A stretch of 38,446 nt of DNA from JBIICS01 sp044238735 (GCA_044238735.1 JBIICS010000009.1:1-38446), one strand, 5' to 3'. Shown: positions 1 through 8,935, numbered from the stretch's first letter. The notes: generated from the letters alone by a model not told the origin. Made by a program: numbers and translations.

Positions 1-322
1 GGGTATAAAATATTTCTCCACTTGGTGAGGAATTAAAATTAAGGGCACGCTCGTAATAACTGGCAGCCAACTCGTATTCTTTGGTACCATAGAATAAAAC
101 ATTTCCCAGTTCGAAATTATAGAAGTAATTAGTTGAATCGTAACTTAATAAACTCAGATATTGTTCGCGAGCCTCTTTGTAATAACCATCGTAATTTAAA
201 TTACGGGCCACTTTATGTTGACGTTTTAAATCGTTTTTGGAAGGAGTGACATCGAAAGCTGAAACACTTCCGGTTAAGATTATTAAAGAATAAAAAAATA
301 TTTTAACCGCTAACTTAAACAT
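1..322 (-). CDS. Secreted TPR protein, N-terminal part (runs off the window)
   Basis: The reading frame starts at ATG (complement of 320-322) and stays open to the window edge, giving about 107 residues. It begins with a signal peptide (MFKLAVKIFFYSLIILTGSVSA) followed by helical repeats with TPR spacing: a unit around NYDGYYKEAREQYLSLLSYD and a second around YELAASYYERALNFN. A perfect TATATTTG -7 promoter element lies 30 nt upstream on the same strand. Family knowledge: in Bacteroidota, exported TPR proteins with this kind of N-terminus often continue into WD40-like and OmpA-like peptidoglycan-binding domains, as in the type IX secretion component PorE. That part is outside the window, so the specific function is not claimed. 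It is divergent from the TatD-like gene. Confidence 0.75.
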   Translation of the reverse strand, partial: MFKLAVKIFFYSLIILTGSVSAFDVTPSKNDLKRQHKVARNLNYDGYYKEAREQYLSLLSYDSTNYFYNFELGNVLFYGTKEYELAASYYERALNFNSSPSGEIFYT

Positions 323-352
323 GCTCGATTTCTAATTTATCAGACTGAATAC

Positions 353-360
353 CAAATATA
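353..360 (-). promoter_or_regulatory. -7 promoter element TATATTTG of the TPR gene
   Basis: Read on the minus strand the sequence is TATATTTG, an exact match to the Bacteroidota -7 consensus TAnnTTTG. It sits 30 nt before the ATG of the divergent TPR gene. No convincing -33 TTTG is visible at the expected spacing. Confidence 0.5.
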
Positions 361-415
361 AGAATCTTATTAACAATTTAATGTAAAAAAACCGATTTTT
401 GACTAAAATTTTACT

Positions 416-1087
416 TTGCGTTTTTATTTTAATTGTCATTACCATCCCCACCCTATAACCCCCCAATATTGTTTGGGGCTTTTTAACGTAATTGTTAATT
501 CTCATTTACCGGTTTTAGACCATTTAAAGGCTAACGATCTATTCTCTGCCGGCATACATCCTCAATTTATTAATAATACCCAGGAACAAAAAAAAAACCT
601 CGAAATATTAATTAACCATCCCAATTGTAGGGCTGTTGGCGAATGTGGATTAGACAAAAGAGCTCCTCAAAACAATGAAATCCAACAATCCGTTTTGATA
701 GACCAAATTAAATTATCCCTTGCTTCACAAAAACCATTAATTATTCATAATGTTGGCCGTACCTTCGAAATATTAACTCTTTTAAAACAACATCGTTTTA
801 ATTTACCTTTTGTGTTTCATGGTTTTAATTTAAACCCCAAAATTGCTCAAACAATAATTAACTATGGCGGATACCTTAGTATGGGTAAATCAATATTATA
901 CGATAACAGCCATGCTTCAAAAACCATTAAATTAATTCCGTTAGATAAATTATTTTTAGAGACTGATAATGAAGCCATACCCATAGAAGAAATCTACCAA
1001 AAAGCAAGTTTTCATCTTCAAATGGACTTAATTCATCTAAAAAGAAGAATAGATGAAAATATGCATAAAATATTTAATATCAAGTAA
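416..1087 (+). CDS. TatD-like metal-dependent hydrolase, TTG start
   Basis: This looks like a TatD-family TIM-barrel hydrolase, a family of metal-dependent (often 3'-5') deoxyribonucleases. The motifs appear in the expected order: an HxH-type metal site close to the N-terminus (NCHYHPH), AVGECGLD carrying the metal-bridging Glu, an IIHNVGR histidine strand, the VFHGF histidine, and the terminal FLETD aspartate. At 223 residues it is shorter than the usual ~255. The only possible start is TTG at 416: an in-frame TAA lies at 404-406 and no ATG occurs before the metal site. A run of ten A (588-597) is read through in frame. plsY follows after 86 nt. I am fairly sure of the superfamily; the actual substrate is unknown. 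Confidence 0.8.
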   Translation: MRFYFNCHYHPHPITPQYCLGLFNVIVNSHLPVLDHLKANDLFSAGIHPQFINNTQEQKKNLEILINHPNCRAVGECGLDKRAPQNNEIQQSVLIDQIKLSLASQKPLIIHNVGRTFEILTLLKQHRFNLPFVFHGFNLNPKIAQTIINYGGYLSMGKSILYDNSHASKTIKLIPLDKLFLETDNEAIPIEEIYQKASFHLQMDLIHLKRRIDENMHKIFNIK

Positions 1088-1159
1088 TTAACTACTTTTT
1101 GAACCATGCACTTGTGCAAAAGTTGGGGGCTTTAATCTTAAATTAATCATTTGCTTTTA

Positions 1160-1167
1160 TATATTTG
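1160..1167 (+). promoter_or_regulatory. -7 promoter element TATATTTG directly before plsY
   Basis: An exact TAnnTTTG match ends only 6 nt before the plsY ATG. The transcription start predicted from it falls on or next to the ATG at 1174, which would give a leaderless mRNA. No good -33 element was found, so this could be a chance match. Confidence 0.4.
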
Positions 1168-1173
1168 TCGCAT

Positions 1174-1815
1174 ATGACAACCATTATTATTTACGGTTTT
1201 GCTATCGTATCTACCTATTTGCTGGGATCAGTTCCCTCTTCGGTATGGATAGGAAAATATTTTTATGGTACTGATGTTAGAGAGCATGGGAGTAAAAATG
1301 CCGGTGCCACAAACACGTTTAGGGTTTTAGGTAAAAAAGCCGGTTTATTGGTATTATTTTTTGATATTTTAAAAGGCTGGGCTGCGGTTAAATTAGCCAA
1401 CTTTGCCGCTGCCGAAACCATAACCGACACGGGTTATAAGAATCTTCAACTTTTGCTGGGAATGGCTGCTGTTGTGGGTCATATTTTTCCCGTTTATGTT
1501 GGTTTTAGAGGTGGTAAAGGGGTAGCCACCCTGTTGGGTGTAGTTTTAGCTTTAAAACCGGATGCAGCCGGACTATGTTTCGTTGTTTTTGCCATTGTAT
1601 TTGCCGCTACTAACTTTGTTTCCTTATCCTCTATGCTGGCTGGCATTTCGTTCCCGTTTTTTATAATTGTAGTTCAAAAATCTACCATCCCATCCTTAAT
1701 TGTATTTTCTATGGCGGTTGCTGTTTTGGTGTTAATTACGCATCAAAAAAACATTGAGCGCCTGTTAAGTCATAAGGAAAACAAAATTTTTCTCTTTAAA
1801 AAGAAAACCGCTTAA
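1174..1815 (+). CDS. plsY: Acyl-phosphate:glycerol-3-phosphate acyltransferase PlsY
   Basis: PlsY is an integral membrane enzyme that transfers an acyl group from acyl-phosphate to glycerol-3-phosphate, the first committed step of phospholipid synthesis. The family signatures are intact: YLLGSVPSSVWIGK, then DVREHGSKNAGATNTFRVLGKK, and later GHIFPVYVGFRGGKGVAT. Five hydrophobic segments are visible over 213 residues, typical for the family. I chose ATG 1174 over an in-frame TTG at 1165, because the TTG overlaps the promoter-like element and adds nothing the family needs. The phosphoesterase gene follows after 2 nt, so the two are cotranscribed. Confidence 0.95.
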   Translation: MTTIIIYGFAIVSTYLLGSVPSSVWIGKYFYGTDVREHGSKNAGATNTFRVLGKKAGLLVLFFDILKGWAAVKLANFAAAETITDTGYKNLQLLLGMAAVVGHIFPVYVGFRGGKGVATLLGVVLALKPDAAGLCFVVFAIVFAATNFVSLSSMLAGISFPFFIIVVQKSTIPSLIVFSMAVAVLVLITHQKNIERLLSHKENKIFLFKKKTA

Positions 1816-1817
1816 GT

Positions 1818-2321
1818 ATGAAAATCGGACTTATTTCCGATACACATGGTTTTATAGATCCTTCTGTTTTTAAGTACTTTAGTTTGGTTGATCAAGTATG
1901 GCATGCCGGAGATATTGGTAATTATTTTGCCCTAAAGCAACTGTTGGATTTTAAACCGCTTAAAGGCGTTTATGGTAATATTGATGGCACCGAGATTAGG
2001 AATACATTTCAAGAAGATGAAATTTTTGAACAAGAAGGTATTAAGTTTTTTATAACACATATTGCCGGTGCATTTGGGAAATACACACCACGCGTAAAAA
2101 ATATAATAGCACAACAAGCACCCGGGGTTCTTATTTGCGGTCATTCGCATATTTGCAAAGTAGCTTTCGATGAAAAAAACAATCTCTTGTATATTAATCC
2201 GGGCGCTGCCGGAAACCATGGTTTTCACTTGGTAAAAACAATTATTCGTTTTGATGTTGAAAATGGAAAAATTAGCAACTTAGAAGTTATTGAACTTGGC
2301 AAAAGAGCATTAAGTAAGTAA
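1818..2321 (+). CDS. YfcE/MJ0936-type metallophosphoesterase
   Basis: This is a small calcineurin-like phosphodiesterase of the YfcE/MJ0936 family (167 residues, normal length). The metal-binding motifs occur in order: ISDTHG at the N-terminus, WHAGDIGN, GVYGNIDG, FITHIAG, and CGHSH near residue 113. Enzymes of this family are cytoplasmic, use two metal ions and hydrolyse artificial phosphodiesters in vitro; the physiological substrate is generally unknown. It starts 2 nt after the plsY stop and is followed after 12 nt by mltG, so the three genes form one envelope/housekeeping operon. Confidence 0.9.
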   Translation: MKIGLISDTHGFIDPSVFKYFSLVDQVWHAGDIGNYFALKQLLDFKPLKGVYGNIDGTEIRNTFQEDEIFEQEGIKFFITHIAGAFGKYTPRVKNIIAQQAPGVLICGHSHICKVAFDEKNNLLYINPGAAGNHGFHLVKTIIRFDVENGKISNLEVIELGKRALSK

Positions 2322-2333
2322 ATTAGCTGAATT

Positions 2334-3395
2334 ATGGGAAAAGGAAAAAGTAAAAGCTCATTTTTTAAAAAAGTAATTATTTCGTTAATGACGCTTTTTT
2401 TATTGAGTGCCGTTATAGGAGGCTGGAGTTTATACAAATTTGCCTATAAACCCAATACTAATTTTACCGATAAGAAGAACCGTTATTTATACATAAAAAG
2501 CACCGATACTTTTCAGGATATTTTAAATCAACTATCGGAAAAAGGCATTATTAAAGACCTGAATACCTTTAAGTTTATTGCCGAGTATAAAAAATATCCG
2601 GATAAAATAAAACCCGGAAAATATCAGATAAAGCAAGGCATTGGAAACAATCAACTGGTTAACCTTTTAAAGGCCGGGTTTAGCGAAAAAATTAAACTCA
2701 ACTTTTATAATTTAAACACCCCTCAAGAATTTGCCGGAAGGGTTGCAAAGCACACCGAAGCCGACTCCATTAAAATTTTAGAAGAAATTATAAGCGCGGA
2801 TTTTGAAGAAAAATACGGTATATCGCAAGCTGCTGCGCTTTCTTTGGTAATAGCCAACGAATACGAGCTGGAATGGTCTACCTCCTGCCAGGAACTTTTT
2901 AAGCTTTTAAAAGATCAATACAAGGCCTTTTGGAATGAGGAAAGAACCAAAAAAGCTGAAAAACTGGGTTTAACCCAAACCGAATGTTCCATTTTGGCCT
3001 CTATTGTACAAAAAGAACAAACGCAACACCCCGAAGAGCGTCCCAACATCGCTTCGGTTTACTTTAACCGCTTAAAAAGCGGAATGAAGCTCCAGGCTGA
3101 TCCCACGGTGATATATGCCGTAGGAGATTTTACCATTAACCGCGTTTTAAATAAACACCTGGAGGTTAATTCCCCTTATAACACCTATAAAAACGAAGGT
3201 CTTCCGCCGGGGCCTATTTGTATTCCTACTAAAAATGCCTTAGATGCGGTATTAAACCTTCCCCAAAACAACTATCTTTTTTTCTGTGCACGAGCCGACT
3301 TATCAGGTTACCACACCTTTACCAAAGATTATCAATCGCATTTGGTTTGTGCCCGAAAATATCAGCAAGCCTTAGATAAAAGGGGAATAAAATAG
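2334..3395 (+). CDS. mltG: Endolytic murein transglycosylase MltG
   Basis: MltG cleaves nascent glycan strands at the inner membrane and is thought to terminate peptidoglycan chain growth. The protein has 353 residues. It starts with a positively charged stretch and one membrane anchor (about residues 12-32), followed by a LysM-like YceG subdomain with DTFQDILNQLSEKGII. The catalytic domain contains SILASIVQKEQ with the catalytic Glu, then NIASVYFNRLKSGMKLQADP, SPYNTYKNEGLPPGPI and the closing FTKDYQSH. All of these are family hallmarks. It follows the phosphoesterase gene by 12 nt and ends just before a terminator-like hairpin. Confidence 0.95.
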   Translation: MGKGKSKSSFFKKVIISLMTLFLLSAVIGGWSLYKFAYKPNTNFTDKKNRYLYIKSTDTFQDILNQLSEKGIIKDLNTFKFIAEYKKYPDKIKPGKYQIKQGIGNNQLVNLLKAGFSEKIKLNFYNLNTPQEFAGRVAKHTEADSIKILEEIISADFEEKYGISQAAALSLVIANEYELEWSTSCQELFKLLKDQYKAFWNEERTKKAEKLGLTQTECSILASIVQKEQTQHPEERPNIASVYFNRLKSGMKLQADPTVIYAVGDFTINRVLNKHLEVNSPYNTYKNEGLPPGPICIPTKNALDAVLNLPQNNYLFFCARADLSGYHTFTKDYQSHLVCARKYQQALDKRGIK

Positions 3396-3422
3396 TTTGT
3401 AAATAAAAATTTATTTGTCCTA

Positions 3423-3450
3423 AAAAATTAGGCTTAATCGGCTAATTTTT
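3423..3450 (+). terminator. AT-rich terminator-like hairpin after mltG
   Basis: AAAAATTAG (3423-3431) pairs perfectly with CTAATTTTT (3442-3450) around a 10-nt loop, and the 3' arm ends in five T. It lies 28 nt after the mltG stop. The stem is AT-rich, so its strength is uncertain. Confidence 0.45.
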
Positions 3451-3478
3451 ATAATTTAAGGGTTTACGAACAAGAAAT

Positions 3479-5167
3479 ATGTTTAAACATCTTTATAGTT
3501 TTCTTTTTGTTCTCTTTTTATTTTTAAGCAATAGCATCTTTGCTCAAAGATTTGCTTTTGATGCTACCATTAAAGCCAAAGACATTAATAATTTTCCACT
3601 CGAATCGGCTAGCATAAAATTATTTGATCATACCTCGGGTAAATTAATTGAATCAAAAACTGCCGATAAAGAAGGTGGGGCCCTTTTTAATTTGGAAATA
3701 TTAAGTGGTACAGTATACAGAATTGATATTGCTAAAGAAGGTTATATAACCAAAAAAATAATTATTGATACTAAAATCCCGGGAATAGAACGTTTAAAAT
3801 ATGGTGAATATGGACAAAAATTCGTGGTTAAGCTCGATAAAGGTAATCAAGCTGATAATCTGATTAAACCCTATCGAAAAATTAAATATTTTTCAGATAT
3901 TAAAGATTTTAATGATGATCGTAACTATATCCCCGGTAACGACGCCTTACCTTCAAACACCAACAATCAGAACGTTAGTAATCCAACTAAGCCCAACGAC
4001 ACAAAATATACCGATGCTATAAAGAAAGGCAATGATTTACTGGCACAAAACAAATTACCCGAAGCTAAAGTTGCTTTTAATGAAGCCTTAATTGCCAAAC
4101 CCGGCGATAAAATGGCTAAAGACAAAATAGCAGAAGTGGATAACAAAATTAAACTTGCCGAAAAAACAAAGGCCGACGAAGATAAAGCAAAATTAGATGC
4201 CGAAGCCAAACGAAAAGCCGATGTGAAAGCAAAAGCAGAGGCTGCTGCCAATCAAAGAAAATATGAGAACGCACTTGCACAGGGTAATAAATTAATGGCT
4301 GCCAAACAATTTGAACTTGCTAAAGATCAATTTCAAAATGCTTTAATTGCAAAACCTGATGATAAAATAGCTTTACAAAAAATAAGCGATGCTAACCGCG
4401 AATTAGCTAAAGGTGATGAATTAAAACGCCGTCAACTTAAAGTAATGGAGACACTTAATTTGGCCAACGCGCTTCTGAAACAAAATAAATTACCGGAGTC
4501 TAAACTTAAGTTTCAGGAAGTATTGGCAATTGATCCAGGAAATAAAGATGCCGCACAAAAATTAAAAGAAATTGAAGTTAGACAGGCGGATACGCAAAAA
4601 TCGAAAAACGATTCTAAAAAAATAGCCGAGTTAATTGCACGTGGCGATAAAAATGTAGCTAAGGAGAATTATCCCGAAGCTATTGCTCAATACAATGAGG
4701 CGTTAAAACTTAGTCCGAACGACAAAACCATTACTGCTAAAATAAACAACGCTAATACAAATCTTAACAGCAAGAAAGATAAATTATATGCAAGAGCCAT
4801 AAGTAATGGCGACCAAGCCATGCGTGGAAAAGATTATGAAATTGCTAAATTGGAATACGAAAGGGCATTAGCCTTAAAACCAAGCGATAAATACCCGAAA
4901 AGTCAACTTAAAGAAGTAAACCGAATTTTATTGGAGATGGCCAAAACCCTGGAGGAGATTAGTAAACTTTCTAAAGAAAAGGCCAGCACTGCAGACGTGG
5001 AGTATCTTAAAGACAAACAACTAAAGCAAGAGAAACTTAAAGTAATGAAAAAAGAACAAGAGTATCTGGAGCGAAAAATGAAAAACTTAAGTACAAAATA
5101 CGATACTGAAAATCCCATTACAAAACTTTACAATGTTGTTGATCTTTCCGAAAAAAATAAAAAATAA
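3479..5167 (+). CDS. Secreted protein: N-terminal beta-sandwich plus TPR array
   Basis: A clear signal peptide ends at about residue 22 (NSIFAQ). Residues ~25-115 resemble a carboxypeptidase-regulatory/PEGA-like beta-sandwich: a strand-rich stretch with PLESASIKLFDHTSGKL, then GYITKK. From about residue 175 there are several TPR-like units of ~65 residues sharing GNxLxAxxxxxEAKxxFxxALxxxPxDKxAxxKI, separated by lysine/alanine-rich coiled linkers. The C-terminal ~80 residues are a charged coiled coil. No enzyme motif is visible. The sensor phosphatase starts 4 nt downstream, so the two products may work together in the periplasm. A role as scaffold or peptidoglycan/envelope adaptor is inference only. 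Confidence 0.8.
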   Translation: MFKHLYSFLFVLFLFLSNSIFAQRFAFDATIKAKDINNFPLESASIKLFDHTSGKLIESKTADKEGGALFNLEILSGTVYRIDIAKEGYITKKIIIDTKIPGIERLKYGEYGQKFVVKLDKGNQADNLIKPYRKIKYFSDIKDFNDDRNYIPGNDALPSNTNNQNVSNPTKPNDTKYTDAIKKGNDLLAQNKLPEAKVAFNEALIAKPGDKMAKDKIAEVDNKIKLAEKTKADEDKAKLDAEAKRKADVKAKAEAAANQRKYENALAQGNKLMAAKQFELAKDQFQNALIAKPDDKIALQKISDANRELAKGDELKRRQLKVMETLNLANALLKQNKLPESKLKFQEVLAIDPGNKDAAQKLKEIEVRQADTQKSKNDSKKIAELIARGDKNVAKENYPEAIAQYNEALKLSPNDKTITAKINNANTNLNSKKDKLYARAISNGDQAMRGKDYEIAKLEYERALALKPSDKYPKSQLKEVNRILLEMAKTLEEISKLSKEKASTADVEYLKDKQLKQEKLKVMKKEQEYLERKMKNLSTKYDTENPITKLYNVVDLSEKNKK

Positions 5168-5171
5168 TTTT

Positions 5172-8100
5172 ATGATTCGTTTAACTATTTTTTTAATTGT
5201 CTTAATATTCACTTTTGTTCTTAATTTAAAACTATTTGGACAATCTTTAAACATGAACCAGTTTGGGGTTGAACAAGGTTTACCTCAATCGAGCATCGCC
5301 TGTTTAGAACAGGATAAAGATGGAAATATTTGGATCGGAACCCTTTCGGGTGTTGCTAAATATAACGGATTAAAGTTTGAGAACTACAGTCGAAAGCACG
5401 GCTTAACTGAGAGCCGTGTGGTTTCTTCAGCCTTAGATCGCAATGGTAATATTTGGTTTGGACATTGGTCGGGTGGATTAAGTTTTTATGATCACACCCT
5501 AAAACGTTTCTTAGATTTGAATGTTATTGGTCATTCCATCAATTCTACTATTCAATCCATTAAAGAAGACAATAGCGGTGTAGTTTGGATAGGTACACAA
5601 ACAGATGGTTTATTTATTTATACTCCAACTGCTGAAGAAAAAACAGGTAAGCTGGGAGAAAAATTAGCTGGTAAATTCTCTAAAATTTCCGGGTTTATCG
5701 GCAATCCCATTCACGATATCATCCAACTTAAAAACGGTAAAATTATCTTAGCTACCGGTAAAGGTATTTTTGAATTTGAAAACAACAGTTCAAAAGGCAT
5801 TAGCGCAAGCGAGCGTTATGGAGTTCCATCCGATAAATACACTTGTTTAATTGAAACTTCAAAAGATGAAATCTGGTTTGGATCGGAGAGTAACGGAATT
5901 TTAAAAACGAAAAACGGAAAATTATTGCGCAGGTATGGAATAAATGATGGGTTGGATGATTTAGCTATAACAGCACTTTTAGAAGATAAATTTAGTAACG
6001 TTTTTGTGGGTACCAAAGAAGGGGGTATGTTTAAGTATTTACGCCCCTTAGAAGAAAATAAATACGAAGGATTAATTTTTCAAACCATTAGCTCCGATCA
6101 GGGTTTAAGCAATAATCGGGTAACGGATATTATCCAGGACCGCGAGAACAACATCTGGATTGGTACATTCTTAAATTTAAACCAGTACTTTGATGAACAG
6201 TTTGAAATATTTGGTGCTCAGGAAGGTTTAACCAGTACCCTGGTGTGGTCCATTGCTCAGGATAAAAAAGGCAGATACTGGCTGGGTACAGATGGTGGCT
6301 TAAATGTTTTTGTTAAAGGAGATAACCCAAACTCATCACGTTTTGAAAATGTTTCGTTAAAGGACAAAATAGTTGGGAATACCACCTCCCTGTATATTGA
6401 CGAAAAAGGGATCATTTGGTTTGCAAGTAATAACAGTGGTCTTTACGGTTATGTTCCCGAATCTAAAACACTCTTGCGCTACACGGTTAAAGATGGATTG
6501 GCCAGTGATAATGTTAACTGTATAACCGGAGATAAAAAAGGAAATTTATACATTGGTACCAATGGTAAAGGACTTAGCATCTTTAACTTTAATAACCGTA
6601 CATTTAAGAATTTAGGAGTTAAAGATGGTTTGGGAAGTAGTTATATTTATTCGATGCTATTCGATAGCAAAGGAAAGCTATGGTTAGGAACGCTTAATGG
6701 TCCGCTTACGCTTTATGAAAAAGACAATTTCAAAGAAGGCTACAACAATAAATTTACCACCTGTATTACTGAAGATTCCAAAGGGAACATCTGGTTAGGA
6801 AGTTTTGAAAAAGGAATTTACAAATTCGATGGATCAAAATTTACCAACTACTCCATGAGCCAGAAATCAGGCATGAGCTCTGATATGGCCTTTTTGATGG
6901 TATGTGATGATAAAGACCACCTGTGGATTGGGAATAACCTGGGTGTAGATCGCATGGAACTAAAAAATGAAACGTTTAAACACTATAGCAAGCATGATGG
7001 TTTTTTAGGAATTGAACTTAATCCGAATGCCGTTTGCAAAGATAACGATGGTAATCTTTGGTTTGGATCCATTATTGGAGTGGTAAAATACAATTCGGTT
7101 AAAGAAAAAATAAATACTGCCGAACCCATTACTTCACTGAAGACTCCTCGTTTGTTTTTTAATGAAATGGAAAAAGAACCCGAAGGAAAGGTGTTTGCTT
7201 ACGATCAAAACCACTTAACATTCGATTTTGTGGGGGCAAGCTTAACCAATCCATTAAGGGTACATTATAAATACAGGTTAGAAGGCGTAGATACCGGTTG
7301 GTCGCCTCCCACTACTCAAAATTATGTTACCTATCCGGACCTTCAGCCGGGAAGTTATGTATTTAAAGTATTGGCTGCCAATAACGATAATATCTGGAAT
7401 AAAGAACCCCTTGTTTATGAGTTTACAATTAAACCTCCGTTTTGGAAAACCTGGTGGTTTTATACCTTGTGTTTAATTGCAATTATATTAGGTGTTAGAT
7501 GGTATTTCCTTTATCAGCAGAAAGCATTAATGGAACAAAACCGTATTTTAGAAAATAAGGTAGAAGAAAGAACAGAAGAATTAAGAAAAGAAAAAGCTTT
7601 AGTAGAAAAGCAAAATCAAAATATTCACGAGAGTATCGATTATGCCAGCAGAATACAACATGCAGTATTTGTGCCCAAAGCTATTTTAAAGAGACTCCTT
7701 CCTCAACACTTTATTTTCTTTAAACCGAAAGATAATGTAAGCGGTGATTTTTATTGGGCGCACGAAAAGAAAGGAAAGATCTATTTTGCAGCCTCCGATT
7801 GTACCGGACATGGTGTTCCCGGAGCCTTAATAACCATAATTGGTTACAATATGCTTGATAAAATTATGAATACAACGGACGCCTCTACTCCTGCCGAAAT
7901 TTTGGGATTATTAAGTCAGGAAGTTTCCAAAGCGCTCGATACACAAGATGAAGAAAACAAATTAAAAGATGGCATGGACATTAGCATTTGTTGTTTTGAC
8001 CCTAAGACTTCATCACTAGAATTTGCAGCGGCATACAATAGCATGTATTTAGTTAGAAATAAAGAATTAACCGAATATAAAGCGGATAAAATCCCGATTG

Positions 8101-8375
8101 GTAAATCTAACACCAATACGGATTCTAAGTTTACGAATCATACTATACAAATTCAAAAAGACGATACGGTGTATTTATTTACTGATGGCTATCCCGACCA
8201 AATTGGCGGACCTAAGAAAACCAAATTCTTTTATCCTCCTTTTAGAAAATTACTTGCCGAGATCAGCGAAATGCCCCTAGAGGTACAAGAAAGAAAACTG
8301 GATACTACAATTAGCGAATGGCTTGGGCAACGCGAGCAAATTGATGATTTGTGTATAGTTGGCGTTAAATTTTAA
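5172..8375 (+). CDS. Propeller sensor with Y_Y_Y domain and SpoIIE-type PP2C phosphatase
   Basis: This is a 1067-residue one-protein signalling device. After the signal peptide (residues ~1-24), residues ~30-650 carry many two-component-regulator propeller blades (recurring DxxGNIWxGT-like strands). A Y_Y_Y domain follows (~680-752, containing YKYRLEGVDTGW), then one membrane helix (~757-780), a coiled coil (~785-835) and a cytoplasmic SpoIIE/PP2C Ser/Thr phosphatase (~846-1067). The acidic metal ligands are present: VSGDFYW, SDCTGHGVPGA, FTDGYPDQ and QIDDLCIVGV. There is no histidine kinase domain. Periplasmic ligand binding therefore probably controls cytoplasmic dephosphorylation, in this class usually of an anti-sigma antagonist; no such partner is in the window. 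ATG 5172 was chosen over a frame-extension to 5133 because it starts directly at the signal peptide. Confidence 0.92.
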   Translation: MIRLTIFLIVLIFTFVLNLKLFGQSLNMNQFGVEQGLPQSSIACLEQDKDGNIWIGTLSGVAKYNGLKFENYSRKHGLTESRVVSSALDRNGNIWFGHWSGGLSFYDHTLKRFLDLNVIGHSINSTIQSIKEDNSGVVWIGTQTDGLFIYTPTAEEKTGKLGEKLAGKFSKISGFIGNPIHDIIQLKNGKIILATGKGIFEFENNSSKGISASERYGVPSDKYTCLIETSKDEIWFGSESNGILKTKNGKLLRRYGINDGLDDLAITALLEDKFSNVFVGTKEGGMFKYLRPLEENKYEGLIFQTISSDQGLSNNRVTDIIQDRENNIWIGTFLNLNQYFDEQFEIFGAQEGLTSTLVWSIAQDKKGRYWLGTDGGLNVFVKGDNPNSSRFENVSLKDKIVGNTTSLYIDEKGIIWFASNNSGLYGYVPESKTLLRYTVKDGLASDNVNCITGDKKGNLYIGTNGKGLSIFNFNNRTFKNLGVKDGLGSSYIYSMLFDSKGKLWLGTLNGPLTLYEKDNFKEGYNNKFTTCITEDSKGNIWLGSFEKGIYKFDGSKFTNYSMSQKSGMSSDMAFLMVCDDKDHLWIGNNLGVDRMELKNETFKHYSKHDGFLGIELNPNAVCKDNDGNLWFGSIIGVVKYNSVKEKINTAEPITSLKTPRLFFNEMEKEPEGKVFAYDQNHLTFDFVGASLTNPLRVHYKYRLEGVDTGWSPPTTQNYVTYPDLQPGSYVFKVLAANNDNIWNKEPLVYEFTIKPPFWKTWWFYTLCLIAIILGVRWYFLYQQKALMEQNRILENKVEERTEELRKEKALVEKQNQNIHESIDYASRIQHAVFVPKAILKRLLPQHFIFFKPKDNVSGDFYWAHEKKGKIYFAASDCTGHGVPGALITIIGYNMLDKIMNTTDASTPAEILGLLSQEVSKALDTQDEENKLKDGMDISICCFDPKTSSLEFAAAYNSMYLVRNKELTEYKADKIPIGKSNTNTDSKFTNHTIQIQKDDTVYLFTDGYPDQIGGPKKTKFFYPPFRKLLAEISEMPLEVQERKLDTTISEWLGQREQIDDLCIVGVKF

Positions 8376-8381
8376 TAAATG

Positions 8382-8405
8382 AGGGAGCATTAAGCTCCCT
8401 TTTTT
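8382..8405 (+). terminator. Rho-independent terminator after the sensor phosphatase
   Basis: AGGGAGC pairs with GCTCCCT around a 5-nt loop (ATTAA) and is followed directly by a run of T. It sits 6 nt after the stop of the sensor gene and separates it from the cytochrome operon. Confidence 0.88.
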
Positions 8406-8455
8406 GGTTACTAAAAATAAATACACGAAACACACGATTACAGAAAACATTCTAT

Positions 8456-8463
8456 TAAATTTG
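8456..8463 (+). promoter_or_regulatory. -7 promoter element TAAATTTG of the cytochrome/hflX run
   Basis: An exact TAnnTTTG match ends 22 nt before the ATG at 8486 and lies directly downstream of a terminator, which is where a promoter is needed. Confidence 0.6.
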
Positions 8464-8485
8464 CACCAAATAAATTAGATAACAC

Positions 8486-8935
8486 ATGGAAATTTTAAAA
8501 AACATACACAACCTACTTCGATATGCAATATTGTTATTAATTATAGCATCTGCAGTTAAAGCCTATATAGGATTAGCTCAAAAAAGCGAATACACTGCAG
8601 GTGATAAAAAATTAAATCTGTTTACATTAATTGTTTCTCATCTTCAATTGGTGATTGGCTTAATACTCTATTTCACCAGTGAAACAGTAAAAATTGCACA
8701 CGAAAACATGGGAGCAGCCATGAAAGATAAAGCACTACGATTTTGGGCTGTAGAACACATCAGCATGATGATAATTGCTATTATACTCATTACGGTTGGA
8801 TATTCTACAGCCAAAAGAGCTGGCGAAAGTTCAGCTAAGTACAAAAAAATCGCCATCTTCTTTTCCATTGCTTTACTTTTAATTTTAGCGGCCATACCCT
8901 GGGCCGGAACAGCAGCAGCCCGTAATACATTCTAA
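8486..8935 (+). CDS. Four-helix membrane protein with conserved-looking histidines, cytochrome partner
   Basis: The protein has 149 residues with four hydrophobic helices at about 10-30, 43-64, 89-111 and 123-141. Histidines lie in or beside helices: NIHNLLRY near the N-terminus, SHLQL in helix 2, AHENMG before helix 3 and EHISMM in helix 3. This arrangement would fit a small haem-b-binding or electron-transfer membrane subunit, but I do not recognise a named family and haem binding is inference. The gene is 2 nt upstream of a c-type cytochrome gene, which supports a redox role. Homologues of this type are often annotated only as hypothetical. Confidence 0.75.
   Translation: MEILKNIHNLLRYAILLLIIASAVKAYIGLAQKSEYTAGDKKLNLFTLIVSHLQLVIGLILYFTSETVKIAHENMGAAMKDKALRFWAVEHISMMIIAIILITVGYSTAKRAGESSAKYKKIAIFFSIALLLILAAIPWAGTAAARNTF

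Noticed and set aside
588..597. Run of ten A in the tatD-like gene, possible frameshift
   Set aside because: The frame is continuous and TatD motifs lie in the same frame on both sides.
5133..5171. Longer start for the sensor phosphatase, overlapping the previous gene
   Set aside because: The ATG at 5172 starts exactly at a normal signal peptide; the extension adds a charged leader.
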